A DNA stretch of 64,000 nt from Ochotona curzoniae. Taxonomy: Eukaryota > Chordata > Mammalia > Lagomorpha > Ochotonidae. How positions within the stretch are numbered: position 1 is the stretch's first letter; every line of letters starts with the position of its first letter. The translations under genes and the position numbers were made by a program. The notes beneath the pieces were generated by a model that saw only the letters and a list, made by a program, of their open reading frames with translations, made no database searches and had not been told where the DNA came from. Where the stretch lies: NCBI RefSeq assembly GCF_017591425.1, contig NW_024466599.1, forward strand, positions 26,822,001-26,886,000, given 5' to 3'. Below, piece after piece: positions 35,548 to 47,660 of the stretch.

Positions 35548-35918
35548 CTGCAGGAAAGCGCGGTTTCCAGCGGCGCGGTATAGACTGCTCAGAGAAGGGT
35601 TTGGTGCAAGACGTCCACCTGAGTGTCTCCAGAATACTGGAGGCCAGCCGCGGCAACCTGCCGCCCTCTCCAGGAACCTTAGCACCCACACTGGAGATCC
35701 CTGACGTCGTCAGAGCCCAGAACACTTGGCTAGGGATGCAGACGGAGAAAGGCGCCTCTTTTGCCTAGCCCCGTTGCACCTGAGGGCTCTGGCTTGTTCT
35801 CACAGCGTTGGGACAGAGACTAGGAGCTGAGGAGTGGAGTCCGTTCCCAGTGCCCTCGTCCCGCCCGCAGCTCACACAGCGGGCATCGAAGGGATATTGG
35901 CGCGCACTGCAGAGACTC
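35548..35918 (-). other. CYP1B1: CYP1B1 exon 1, 5'UTR (5' end approximate)
   Basis: Non-coding first exon. Its 3' edge is the CAG|GTCAGT donor. The 5' edge is placed by analogy with the 371-nt human exon 1, and it falls ~30 nt downstream of a TTAAAG TATA-like box (35949-35944) as expected. The true start could be tens of bases either way. Confidence 0.65.
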
Positions 35919-35943
35919 AGCACGCGCCATCCACTGCTCCGGG

Positions 35944-36010
35944 CTTTAAGGGCTACAACAAGGAGGAGGAAGCCGGACCTGGCCCGGGGCGGGGCCAACA
36001 GGGGCGGGCC
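35944..36010 (-). promoter_or_regulatory. CYP1B1: CYP1B1 core promoter: TATA-like box and GC boxes
   Basis: On the - strand there is a TATA-like TTAAAG (35949-35944) about 30 nt upstream of the predicted start. Two Sp1-type GC boxes follow (35987-35997 and about 36003-36010, read as GGGGCGGGG and GGGGCGGG on the + strand). Human CYP1B1 also has a TATA-like box and two proximal Sp1 sites. A GCGTG core sits next to the start (35922-35926). Confidence 0.7.
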
Positions 36011-36788
36011 GCACTGGCAAGGTCCCAGCCGCCCGCGACTCCTACTCGGGTGGTCGCACAAGGATTCCCTGGCTCGCACGTAAGACCTTGGCACGGTAGC
36101 TGGCGGCTTTCCTGGAAGCGGCGGTGTGAATTTTTCGTTGCTCCATTAACAGCTCCTAATCAGTCACTCCCAAGTTCTGCCCCAGAACCACGCTGGGGAC
36201 AGAAGCCACCCCCTACCGTGGTGCCTTCTCTGGGAATGCGCCCCACGCCCGAGTGCACAATGCGTCCGTTTGTGAGGCATGAGCTTCGTTGCCCACGAGA
36301 AACCCGCGCACGATGCTAGGGTGTCCCATCCAGGAAAGCAAACCTGCAAATGTGGAAACAAGGAAAGCATGGGTTGCGGTCGTGCTTAGCCGTGCAACGC
36401 CCTTTGTCATTTTATTTTTTATTTTATGTGTTACTTTATTTTTGGCCCTCACAAACAAATTGGCACCTCCGTCGAGGTCCTGCGACTTGCAAGGTTCTCT
36501 TTGCACCTCTTTCCAGCTGGATCAGAATTCCCTAAGAAGCCGCTTCTCGTCCCGGGACCAGCCCTCGCCACAGGGCTAGAACTGCAGGTGGCGCCGGCCG
36601 CTGGCCGAGGCTGCAGGCGCAGGGCAGGGAGCCAAGCTGGCGCGAATGTGGGAATGAAGGTGGGGGCCCGACAGGGAGGGCGCTCTGAGGATTCTTGGAG
36701 CGAGGGCGGTGAGTGGGAGGGGAGGCCGGTCCCCGCGCGCCTGCCAACTTGATCGGGTTGAAAAGTTTCCTCTGCTGTCGCCTCCCCC

Positions 36789-37033
36789 TTGCGTGCGGAG
36801 CTCTGCCTTGCGTGCGCCGCTTCTGGGAAGTCGGCTGCAGTCATATCCCTGGGCGCTTCTCACGGCACCTGACACGCCGAGGCGGCGACTGGGACGGCGG
36901 CCCGAGGGCGGGGTGCCGGCCGCCACCGCCCTAGTTGGTGCACGCACTGCCGCGCCCGGCGGGCCAGCGAAGCGAGCGCCCAGGCTCTCTCCAGCTGGTC
37001 CGGCGGGCAGTGCACCGTGATCCTGTTGCACGC
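36789..37033. promoter_or_regulatory. AhR/ARNT (XRE) enhancer cluster of CYP1B1
   Basis: Five GCGTG cores lie in 245 bp. Two are full TNGCGTG consensus sites on the + strand (36789-36795 and 36808-36814), 19 bp apart. Three cores are on the - strand (36873-36877, 36941-36945, 37029-37033). A further core is at 36244-36248. The cluster begins ~870 bp upstream of the predicted start; the human dioxin-responsive enhancer lies about 0.8-1.0 kb upstream. The sites are read directly; their function is inferred from the family. Confidence 0.7.
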
Positions 37034-37359
37034 CTGGCGCTAGCTGCCTTTCCCCGCAGTGCGCAGCTAGCAGGGCGCTTCCTTCCCAAGGGGCTCAGGG
37101 GCGCTCAGCCCACGGTTGTCTTCCGAGCCCTCTGTGCCGCTTTCCTTTCGGCTGGTGCTTAGGTACCGCAACTTTCAAGACACCTGAGGAAAAAATCGAT
37201 GAGAACTAGGCTGGGGCAAGGGCGAGCTGGCCAACAGGCGGGACGCATTTGATCACCCAGGTCGCCAGTCATGACCTGCAGGCTTCTTGGGGTCATGAAG
37301 GAAAAATGTAAAAGTTGCTTGTTAAGCACGCAACAGCCTTGTGACTTGAACTCCACCCA

Positions 37360-37495
37360 TGTTCTGAATCCTGGACTATTTATTATTACCCTGTTTACAG
37401 ATAAGGAACCCGGGGTTCAGAGAAGTTATGTGACTGAATGCACTGTCACGCAGCTATCAAGAGGTGGAGCCAGCGTTTGAGGCGTCCCAGATCTT
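37360..37495 (-). repeat. MIR fragment
   Basis: Antisense MIR: 'ttattaccctgtttacagat', 'aaggaacccggggttcagag', 'gtcacgcagctatcaag'. Confidence 0.7.
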
Positions 37496-38349
37496 TCATA
37501 CTCGTTCACACGGGAGGAAATAGCAGGTAGCTCAGCTGCAGCCTCCAAGCTATGCTTCTTGCGCTAGGCTTTTGTTCCAAGACACGCCTGAAAATGAGGA
37601 GGAACCAGTTGCACTCAGGCTGTCAGAAAGGCAAGCCCTTAACATTTAGGGCTAACCAAAAGCAATGGCCCGGGGTCTCTTTGTCAATCCTGGAAGCCGC
37701 AGGTTCTTGTGGACTTTCTGGGATGGACCTCATGGAAAGCCCATCAGGTGCCTACGGAAGGCTTTGTGAAGACATCAAAAGCAGCCCCGAGGACTTCCCA
37801 TGCAGCTGCAGGTGACCTTTTCTCAAGTAAGACTCCCACATCAGGTTTCTTCATAATCATAATGGCACCACCAAGTCAGGGCTCCAAGGCCAGGGAAGGG
37901 GGTGCGGAGGGAGTGGCCGCATCACTCAGCAACATAAGCTATGGGGATTGCATCCTCCCAGATGCCAGGCTCAAATTGTTTTCTGCTAACACGTTCTAAA
38001 AAGAACACCTAAGCTGCAGGGACGCTCTGAAATAGAAATTTTAAAAAGATTGTCGGGCTGATTCCAGGGAACAACTGAAACTTATTGAAGCTTATTGAAG
38101 CAGAATGCACTGGCTCCAGTCATGGCCAAGGGTAAGCAGTGTCCATCCCAGGATGGAAAGGCCCAGGAGGGGCTGTGCCAGCCACTCTTTATCTCTGCTG
38201 TGCTCTGCACAGACTGTGTTATCACACCAATGGAAGCTGGCCTTGGACACCCTCCAATGAGTGACTTAAAGTTCCCAGAAAAACTCCAGTGGGCCAGGCT
38301 GGTGCCAGGTTCACACTCTAGCCAAGGACTGGTTCTGATAACAGAAGAA

Positions 38350-38390
38350 AAAGAGAGAGAAAGAGAAAGAGAGAGAGAGAGAGAGAGAAT
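38350..38390. repeat. (GA)n microsatellite
   Basis: Purine GA repeat with AAAGAGAGAG interruptions at the left. Confidence 0.95.
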
Positions 38391-38804
38391 GATGGGATGC
38401 CAAACAGCCACTACAGTTTACTCCCTGTATGCATCTCTGCCATTGATATATTTGGACTGGAAAATAACCCAAATATTTAATTATTTTATTAGTATTGTTA
38501 TTAAAATCAGAAGATAGCTATGTTTCTATTGAACCCAGTAGTCAAAAAAAGAATACTAGCATTCTGTTACCAAGCTGGAAATCAGCCTTCTTCCTTGGGA
38601 ACATAGGAGATTGCACAGCAGGTGTAGGAAACGGAGATGATTCCTAGGAGTTGATGGAAAAGCCCTGTTCCTTGCCTGAATTGCTTGGGCTTTTCTCTTC
38701 CTGATAGCACGCAGGTTGCACTCCTCTGAGCTACTCTCAGAAGCCATCATTTGTAGGCTGTACCATTACTTTATGTGCTAATTCTACAAAACTGGTAGTT
38801 GTGA

Positions 38805-38925
38805 CCGTGGCACTGATTGGAAGACATCCAGGTTGCAGAGCTGCTCAAATCTAGAGTGTTCTGTCTTAGAGTTGATGAAACATCTGACAAGCCAATGAGA
38901 ATTCTCTGGATTTGTCACCATTGTG
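38805..38925 (+). pseudogene. Possible hAT transposase fossil
   Basis: The frame from 38817 reads EDIQVAELLKSRVFCLRVDE then TSDKPMRILWIC. It resembles the hAT/Charlie-type pattern 'EDI...LL..S..F.L..DE(S/T)(T/S)D....QLL.FVR'. A frameshift just upstream and no open frame beyond ~40 codons would make it an old DNA-transposon relic. Short and from memory, so weak. Confidence 0.3.
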
Positions 38926-40374
38926 TTCTGAGCTCCCCCTTCCCTTCCAACTGGAGAGACCCACCTGCATCTTTCTGCAGTTCTACATCAGTGAGAAACA
39001 CAGATCTATACCATCCCGATTTCCTAGTCATACACTGCCGTTGTGGTTTAGAGGCTAAGGGACATCAATGTGTTTATGATTTGCACTCAGATGATTTAAG
39101 GAAAAAGTAGAGAAGATTCGGGAGCAAGACAAGGGAGAGAGATGAGAGAGGTCGTAGAAGGATAAAGCCAGCAAAGTGAGGGATCCACAAGAGAATCTGC
39201 TGAAATCAGAATTTTCGTGATATTCTTGCAACTCTTTTATAAGCCTGATATGATACCAAAATTTAAAGTTAGGATTAGTACATAGGAAACATCTGCAAAA
39301 CATTTTTGTCTTTTGTTGTCCTCTGGGTTTGTTGATTGTTGCTATGTAAAAGGAACATAAAAAAGATTCATGTTTCATTCAGTGTCCTGCACCTTCTATT
39401 TATTGTTACCCTTGGGGTTCAGCTGGGACTAAGGAAAATCCAGGCTCAACTGTGGCTCAGCAGTGTCAGGTCGTTCATGTTCTGTCCTTGCTCCTTGAAT
39501 GGTTCAAATGACTAAATGTATCTACTGTCCAACTCCACTTGACAATTAAGGGACATAATCTATAAACAGTGTCCTGCCCTTTCATTTTCTCTGCACCTGC
39601 TTTAAGGCCTCTTCCATTCGAGATGTCAAGTGCAGTGGTTCTGTGCTCTGTGCGTATTTCCTGGCAACTACCCCTCTTTTCTTCCTCCTTCCTTTGTTTA
39701 TTCCTTTGTTCTTTTGTTTCCTTTCTCTGTCTTTCCTTTGGTTTTTTCTTTCTGTGTGTTTGTTTCTCCGCTTGCTCCATCTTCTATCCTTCTCTCTCAT
39801 TCTCACCTACCTTGCCCCCGAACCCCTTTCTATCTTCCTCACACCAACATTCCCCTTAGAGTTCCTTTCTGCTTCAAGCTGCCACCCTCTCTGCATTTCT
39901 CTTTTGCCTTTGATCTTCTGTGAAAGAATGGAGAGCAAGGTTAGAGAGGGAAAGAAAAGAAGGATGAAGAAACAAGAAAGGTCTGGGGGATAGAGAACTA
40001 AGAGAAAAGACGCAACTATCTTGCCTGGGGCTAAAAGATGACCTTACTGATTGTTTTACCTGTTCTCAGCCAGAATATAAATTCTCTCCTTGTTGGTACT
40101 GATGGAGAGAAGGTCTTTCCAGCTCGGCACAACAATGACTGGATAGAAAGGAAGGGGCAGCAAAGTCTACATTGCTTTTGCATGTTTGTTCTCCGCACTC
40201 CTCCCACCATATCTCTAGTTCCTGAAACGGACCTTCGTATCACTGGAACATGGAGCCTGCTGGCCATGATTTTGCTTTGACAGAGAAGCAGTCACGTCCC
40301 TAATTCTTTGACCAAACACAAAGATATACTTTAGGCAAATGAAAGATTTTTTTTCATTTTTATTTTCATCTTCA

Positions 40375-40470
40375 AACAGCAGCCTTGGCCATTTTATTTA
40401 ACCCTTTGGAACCTGAGTGCCTTCACTTAAGGACAAGTATACAGCTAAATATTATTCCAGATTACCAAGG
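40375..40470 (+). repeat. MIR fragment
   Basis: 'cagccttggccattttattt', 'aaccctttggaacctgagtg' and 'aaggacaagtatacagc'; closely similar to 42660-42740. Confidence 0.55.
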
Positions 40471-42639
40471 AAACACAAGAAACAACAGGTGAGGTACTCC
40501 TGTGCCCCCCAATGACAGAATGCGCGTTTGGGCTCCGCTAAACTGCAACACCTTGCCATGGGGTACGGCTGACTGCTACAGCCTCCAGGTCCCCCACGGC
40601 TGCTTGGGGGAACATCAGACTCCAGTTCTTGTTCTCTGCAATAGCCTCCTGGCTTTCTTTATTCTGTATTTCTTCATGGGGTTTCTTCTTTCTCCACAAA
40701 GGGACAAAAGTTCTGATCAAAACCTGTAGCCATATCCAGCATGTGTGATAGCAATCAGTCATTACATAGTATAAGTGGTTATTCTTCCCCTATAGAAATC
40801 CAAATCAGAACACAGGGTCTGGGTAATTTTATATCAGCTTTTTTTCCCCCTGTGACTCTCGGTAAGATCTCCTTTGACTAGCTACTGTGGTCACTTCTCA
40901 GCTCTGGTCTGGTCTATTATTGAACTGCTGTGATTAAAAACTGAAAATGTTAGGAGGTTAGGAGGTTCTTCTCCATCTTAAGGGAAAAATTCTGGAGTGA
41001 GCCTTCTTGTCTTCTTCAGAATGTGGGGCTACCCCTCAGAGTCCACTGAATCCAACACTCCCCTTTCGTGTGAGGAGTGTGTTTGAAGAGAGCTACTGTG
41101 CTACCACTGAATTATGCTGCCATCAGGTAAAATAGGACTGTAGCGTCTTCAATCATTGGAGTACATTTGTTTTTAGAATTTTATCCAGCTTATCTGCACC
41201 TTCTGGATGATGTTGTTGCTTTTCGATATCAATATCCCAGAGGCAACATCCTGTTCAGCCCAGAAGGATGGAGGTATTTCACATCACACAGAGTGGTTTC
41301 TTTTGTTTTTGTTTTCTGATACAAGCTAAATTTGGACCTATTTTTAGGTATCTGCATCCCACTGTTAAATTACCTGCATCAACCAACAATCTTCATCTTA
41401 ATAATGCTGGATTTGATAGTCAGCTACATCTTTAACATTCTTGTAGAATTGATATTTTTAAAACTCAAAGTAGACAATTTTGCGTTGATTCCTGTTAAAT
41501 ACCTCTTGTGGCTTAGAACATGTTTAAGTTCATGGAGCCACTACTGATAGCTTTGCTAATCCTGAGGGAGAGGGATTGGGGCAAGACTTTTCTTAAACTG
41601 TACGGGGATAGTGGACAGCCAGATGTCACTATCCTACCCTGGGTTACTTCAAGGCCAAATCTTTGATGTGTGGCTGGATATTTTCATCGTTATATATCTT
41701 TAATATTGTATTTTCCTGTTTTGACCACATATGAATTCCTACACCACCCCCCCCAAACACATAGGTTAACCTATAAAAATGGGAAAACTCACGCTCTCAT
41801 CTACTTTCCAAACATAAACATGGGAACATTCTGTGTAACAATGTGCACATGGCCATACAGACTAATCCATACATACTTCAATACACATGAGATCATACTA
41901 GAATTACTGCTCAGTGACTTTTTTTCACTGTCATAATTACCTTAGAAGTCAGTAGAGGATGTAGATTTACAATGACTCCATGCTTTTAAACAAATGTATG
42001 TAACAATGACATGATGTATTTAGTTATAAATAACGACTTGGAAGGTCGTTGGCCTTGTCTGTCACTCTGTAATGGTAGACTCCACAACAGGACATCCCTT
42101 CTTTGTGCAGTTCTGTGTCTTTTTTCAGGAGTGATCATCATTCCTGAAAAAAGAAGCACTTGTATCAAGAGGTTATATGATGATGTTACCTCATAATTGG
42201 CCCAAAGGTTTGCCAGTTTGCATCCTCAGGAACCTTGGGTTTTCTAACAGGTGGTCCTGTGGGGTTATTTAGCTTTGCAAGTATGTAACAAAACCAAGCA
42301 AAAGGAAATATTGCTTGTCTCTCAGAGTCTTTCCTTATTTTAGAGAATATGTATGCTTGTGTTTGGATTATGTCTTCTTCCTGACAGATGAGGGAAATCC
42401 CAAGATTAAAGATGGTACAACATTAAAGGGGGAAATTCCACATCTCTGCATTCCTATGCAAGACATCCCAGGAGCTGGGGTCGGGGGGCATTCCCAGTGC
42501 ACCTCCACGCTGAGACAATGCAAAGTCTTCATGGGGCCTGGGCAAAAGCCCAAATGCCTCCTGGGCTTGCCTAATCCTCCAGCAGAGATTAAAAGCAATA
42601 CAAGCAGCCTAACCGCTCATTAAAAGCTTGATTTCTGGG

Positions 42640-42850
42640 GCCAAACTGGCACTCTTGGTTGTGAAGCTTAGCCTTGGCCATGTTTCTTAACCCTTCAGTA
42701 CCTGAGTACCTTTACCTAAGGACAAGTACAGAGGCAAGTGTTATCCCAACCAGATGGGGTACTGGTGGGGATTATATGAGATACTGCAAGGAAATCAATT
42801 AGTATAATTAATGTCAGAATGAGAGTTAGCTCTCAATAAAAGCTATTACT
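42640..42850 (+). repeat. MIR element
   Basis: 'gaagcttagccttggccatg', 'cttaacccttcagtacctga' and 'gattatatgagatactgc', ending 'gctctcaataaaagc'. Confidence 0.65.
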
Positions 42851-44559
42851 GCTGCTATAACCACTAAGTCTGTATTCCTATCCAGTAAGAGCAGAGTCAT
42901 GGCAAAGACAAGAATATCACAGGCATAAAGACATGGCCTGCTAGATTCCATGTGAGAGCTCCTAGGGCAGCCAGCACACCCTTACTTGCTCGCTCCTTAC
43001 AGCCCAACAGGACACTATCACCTCCTCCTGGTCCTTCTTAGGCTATGTTTTGAGCGACCAATAGGAATCCTTCCCAAGCCAGATGGCTGAGATCTACATT
43101 CCATGCTGCCACTTAACAGCTGACTGGCTTCTGTGACTGTTCATTCCCTTCTGGGTCTAGCTTAGACTAAAGCAGGATGGAGCTGCAGTGAGGCTCTCCA
43201 AGTAAAGCTTGGGGATCAGTGCCTGGTCCATGGTGTGGGCTCACATTGCTTCAGCGGGCATTGTTCTTCCATGGAAGGCCATTTGCTGCTGCCTTTAAAA
43301 GGCTGATCTCACACAGCCATCTGCTCTTGGCAGCAGAGCTTGGCACTCAAGTCAATTGGTGCTTTCCTAACTCCCACAGGGTGGCTGTACAGGATTTCTC
43401 TCTCACTCCATGTCAGGGCCAATTCTGCAATTCTGTGGTCTCAAAAGATACTGGGGTCAGGCCACATTGGATTCCCTCCTCTGAGATAGAATTCTGGCCA
43501 GTGCTTCTCTCACTTCCCTGAACAATTTACAGCCCTATAGTGGTGAGACCCCAGGATAACACCCATGCACTCTCCTGCCAGGGACAGCTAAGAAAGCACG
43601 GTATAAGTAAGAGAGGACTCAGGGACCAACCCATGATGGGGACAAATGAAGCAATATTCTCTGGTTTCCCAGAAGCCATGCCCCTTTCATTACATCACAG
43701 TTCTGGGTGAAAGTGCGCTGTGGCTCAGACCCCTCTGACAGCTTCTGTGGTGGAAATACAGCCCCTCTTGGAGCTTGTACCACGAGGCAGGGCAGTGGGG
43801 CCTCCTCTCTCCCTCCTTTCCTAATGGCCCTGGAAGAACCTATCCAGAATGCTGCCACATCCAAAATTGGGAAATCAAATTTAATAATCTGTACCTTGGC
43901 TTCATTTTTCTGTTTCCCAGTTGCTGAGTCAGTCCCTGGTGGACCGTCTGTTTTTAAGGTTTCGAATGCAGAAGGAAGGAGGGACTTGTCAGTTTCCAAG
44001 CCTGGGGACCATGTCAGGGATGACTGAACCCTCTTCCTCACAGCCGAGCTCTCCAGGTGCCTCGCCCTCCTATGCTACTTGAGGGACTTCCTCTAGCTGG
44101 GAGGAGGTGAGCTTTGAACCCAAGGTCACCTACCAGTCACACTTCGATGGACTCCTCTGAGGCTACAGTGGAAAAACTTCCATGACTGACCAGAACACTA
44201 TGGGACTCTGGTCTATCAGGAGTCCTATTTCTATTCTTCTACTGCAGGACTCTGAGCACCATACCTGAGGCTCCCTGTGGCTGATCAGAGAGATGAAAAA
44301 CAAATGACATCTATCACTTAATGGGATAAGCACAGCAATGACATCCAATGCCACAGGCAGAACACACTGTGCCTTCTCAATGGAAAGATGATCCTCGTCT
44401 GATTTGTAATTGTCAGTCTGGGGTCATGGCCTCTATTCCTTTAGAGTTCCCAGAACACACAACAAGTTGGAAACAGAGAAGGCAGCCAATATTCCCTCAA
44501 GTTGCAGGCACTGCCTTCTCTGTCTTACATTTTTTAGTTCATGGATTGTCCCCCTATTA

Positions 44560-44835
44560 CTTAACAATGTTGGCAATTTTTAATCTACTTTAAACATAAG
44601 AGAAATAAAGGCTCAGAAATAGTAGCTATCAGGTAGCTCCAAAAGTTCATGGGAAAATGGAATTGTAAGTAATTTTAAAGCAGAAAGCTTTTGAAATGCA
44701 TGCAGCATTTTTTCATGATATGCATTTTCCATGAGGTTTTTTTTTTTTTTTAAGATCTATCATATTTTCCCAAAGTCACAAATGTTGCAAGTAAGAGAGA
44801 TCAAGGTTTGAACTCAGATTGGCAGGCTCCAAAAT
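44560..44835 (-). repeat. MIR interrupted by a MITE
   Basis: Antisense MIR halves 'acataagagaaataaaggctcag' (about 44595) and 'caaagtcacaaatgttgc...aactcagattggcaggctcc' (44770-44830) are separated by the 44634-44745 MITE. Confidence 0.5.
44634..44745. mobile_element. Mariner-like MITE with terminal inverted repeats
   Basis: The left end AAAAGTTCATGGGAAAATG mirrors the right end CATTTTCCATGAGGTTTT. The internal 'gaaatgcatgcagcatttt' is shared with copies at 6845 and 7690. ~110 bp, no coding capacity. Confidence 0.55.
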
Positions 44836-45448
44836 GCATTCATACCTACACAGCAGGCATGCACCGATCGATTGATTATGAATTGTACAGGAGCCACTCC
44901 CTTCCAACCCCACACTAAGTACAGATCTGTCTAATTCTATTATGTCTAGTAAGGACCTCAGATATCCCAGTGGCTCCCCAGCGAGCTAAGCTGACTGCTT
45001 CCAGGCATCCAAGCAAAACCTCAACAAGCAAAACCATCTTGGTTTCAGTGCTGGATGCAATTCAAACCCTCTTCACCCTGCACAATGTAAAGTAACCTTG
45101 GTGTCTGCCAATGCAACTTAGTCTGCATAATTTACAACCAACCCTTAGGAGGATTTGAAAAATCCTCCTTTAAAACAATAGAGAGTTGGCATAAGACCTC
45201 TGCATGGGCTTCTGCAGAACTGGATCTCTAGAACTAGAACTCCACATAACTAGATCTGGTGCACTCCAACCCATTATATCAAAATCACCATAAAATTCAC
45301 ACTATTCCAATTTCCAGAAATGACACATTTATTTAGAAGTGAGTAAAGCAATGATCTCATAGGCCCCATTGCCAAAATCTTAAGTCAGTGTTTCTTTAAC
45401 TTTTTTTTTCCCCCAGGACCTCTTCCTACTCTTAAAAGATGTTTACAG

Positions 45449-45768
45449 ACCAGAGCTGGCATTGTGGCACAGTGAGCTAAGATCCTGCTTGCTGTGCTGG
45501 CCCTGCCTCCCCATTTCTGATCTAGCTCTCTGCTTATAGCCTGTAAAAGCAGCAGAGAATGGCCCAAATGGGCTTCTCTGCCCATATGGAAAACCTGGAT
45601 GAAGCTTTTGGTTCCTGGATTCATCCTGGTCCAGTGCCAGCTGTTAGGCCCTTGGGGAGTGAACCAATTTGAGGAATGAATCAGTAGGTGGAAGATCTCT
45701 CTTTCTCTGTATCTCACTCTCTTTTTCTGTAACTTTGCCTTTCAAATAAATAATGTTTTTTAAAAATG
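45449..45768 (+). repeat. Old C-SINE
   Basis: 'ctggcattgtggcacagtga' head, 'aaagcagcagagaatggccc', 'cttggggagtgaaccaattt' and a 'tttcaaataaataatg' tail. Confidence 0.8.
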
Positions 45769-45912
45769 TAGGGCTGAAAAGAAATGCTTACCTGGGTTAT
45801 ACCTATTAAGATTTATAATTTTAAGATTACAGCTGAAAAACTGAAAATAAAAATATTATTAAAATTGTTAAAAATAATAAACTTAATACATGCCAATAGA
45901 AATATTTTGTCA

Positions 45913-46228
45913 GGCCCGGCAGTGTGGCCTAGAGGCTAAAGTCCTCATATGGGCGCCGGTTCTAGTCCCGGTAGCTCCATTTCCCATTCAGCTCCCTCCT
46001 GGTGGCCTGGGAAAGCAGTCGAGGACAGCCTAAAGCCTTGGGACCTTGCACCTGCGTGGGAGACCTGAAGGAAGTTCCTGGCTCCTGGCTTCAGATTGGC
46101 GCTGCACCGGCTGTTGTGGTCACTTGGGTAGTGAATCATCAGATGGAAGATCTTCCTCTCTGTCTCTCCTCCTCTCTGGATATCTGACTTTGCAATAAAA
46201 ATAAATAAATATTTAAAAAAAAGGAAAA
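45913..46228 (+). repeat. Young C-SINE with perfect 15-bp TSD and a short head deletion
   Basis: Flanked by AGAAATATTTTGTCA at 45898-45912 and 46229-46243. The head runs 'gctaaagtcctc' directly into 'atatgggcgccgg', lacking ~20 bp (the promoter B-box side) found in other copies. Confidence 0.95.
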
Positions 46229-46674
46229 AGAAATATTTTGTCAAAAATAACTGTATGTTCCTAAACCCAAAACACTTAGATTGATATTATTTACATTTTT
46301 ATAAATATCTTTCCGTTTTTTTGATACTCATACAGAGATTTATTCTATCTTGGTGCATGTTTGCAAACATTCATAATACAGCTAAAAACACATTGTGAGC
46401 AAAGATGCAACATTTCAACAAAATGCAAATTGTGAGTTTTTTGTTTTTGTTTTTACTGCAACCACTTTCAGCAGGTGAAGAGTGTTGCTTTGGAAAGCTA
46501 TTTATGGCATATCAGGGTCCACAGATCTACTGCTCTGTACGTGCTGAGTATCCCATGGTACCAGAAATAATATGCCACAAGGGCTATAATTAAATATGAA
46601 CACCACTGAGTAGCTGAGAAGTTCGATTCTGGAGCCAACCAGCCATGTTTATAACTCAGATTTCCCCCCTGCAG

Positions 46675-47660
46675 TTTTTTCATTATTTATATATTTATTT
46701 TATGATATTGCTCCAAAGGCTATGGGATTTCTTCTCCTCCCTCCTCCCACTGATTTCCCCTATTTTATTATAATAATATAGCCCTTCATAAAACAGTTGT
46801 AAATCCATCGTTGTGCCATTTAAGTATTTCCTGACATAATAGGTATGGGGAATGTTGGAGTCTCGCATCCTATTGTCAAGATATATTTAGCAGCTTCATT
46901 GGGAGTCCATGTTTGATTTGGAAGTAGAGACATATACTTCATTATATTTTCACATCTTGATATGATAGTCTCTGTTATGTAGTTCCTCTAGGTAACTATT
47001 AGTGCAAGCTTGTTGACCCATGTATCTATTGGTCTTGTACTTTGCATGAAGACTGCCTTAAACAGAACATAGGATATTTGTCCTTTTGTTACTGTCTTGT
47101 TTCACTGAGCACAATGCTGTCTAGTTGGCACCACTTTGTTGCAAATGATAGAACTTCATTCTTTTTAATGGGTAAGTAACATTCCATTGAGTAGATGAAC
47201 CATAGTTTCTTTACCCACTCTTCTTTGGATGGGCATCTGGGTCATTTACATGTCTTTGCTATTGTAAATTGTGCTATTTTTTTTAAAAGATTTATTTTAT
47301 TTTTATTGGAAAGGCAGACATACAGAGAGGAAGATCTTCTGTCCGATGATTCACTCCCCAAGTGAGCGCAATGGCCGATACTATGCCGATCAGAAGCCAG
47401 GAGCCTCTTCCTGGTCTCCCATGCGGGTGCAGGGTCCCAAAGCTTTGGGCCATCCTCAACTGCTTTCCCAGGCCACAGGCAGGGAGCTGGAAGGGAAGTG
47501 GGGCTGCCGGGATTAGAAACAGCGCCCATATGGGTTCTGGGCGTGCAAGGCGAGGACCTTAACCACTTGCACCACCGCGCCGGGCCCAAATTGTGCTATT
47601 GTTAATATCTTTTATTTCTAACGTAATAGCAGACAGCTGAATATTCTTAACTGCTTCTTC
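46675..47660 (-). mobile_element. L1 3' end, antisense, interrupted by a SINE
   Basis: Antisense L1 order: 'tcactgagcacaatgctgtc', 'ttgttgcaaatgataga', 'taacattccattgagtag', 'tctttacccactcttctttg', 'gtctttgctattgtaaattg'. 46675-47090 would be the lineage-specific 3'UTR. It is split by the SINE at 47279-47587. Confidence 0.7.
47279..47587 (-). repeat. Young C-SINE inserted in an L1, perfect 13-bp TSD
   Basis: Complete - strand copy ending 'accgcgccgggccc'. The 13-mer AAATTGTGCTATT is duplicated at 47266-47278 and 47588-47600, and the L1 sequence resumes exactly after it. Confidence 0.96.

Larger units (their letters stand above)
33960..37130. promoter_or_regulatory. CpG island over CYP1B1 exon 2, exon 1 and promoter
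   Basis: Dense CpG and high GC from intron 2 through exon 2 to ~1.2 kb upstream of exon 1, with an outlier block at 33440-33730. Flanks drop sharply to AT-rich DNA. Human has a non-coding divergent transcript (CYP1B1-AS1) starting near this promoter; nothing here proves an orthologue. Confidence 0.8.

Noticed and set aside
35918..37162. Divergent + strand gene (CYP1B1-AS1-like) at the CpG island
   Set aside because: Plausible by synteny, but I could not identify exons, splice sites or conserved sequence for it.
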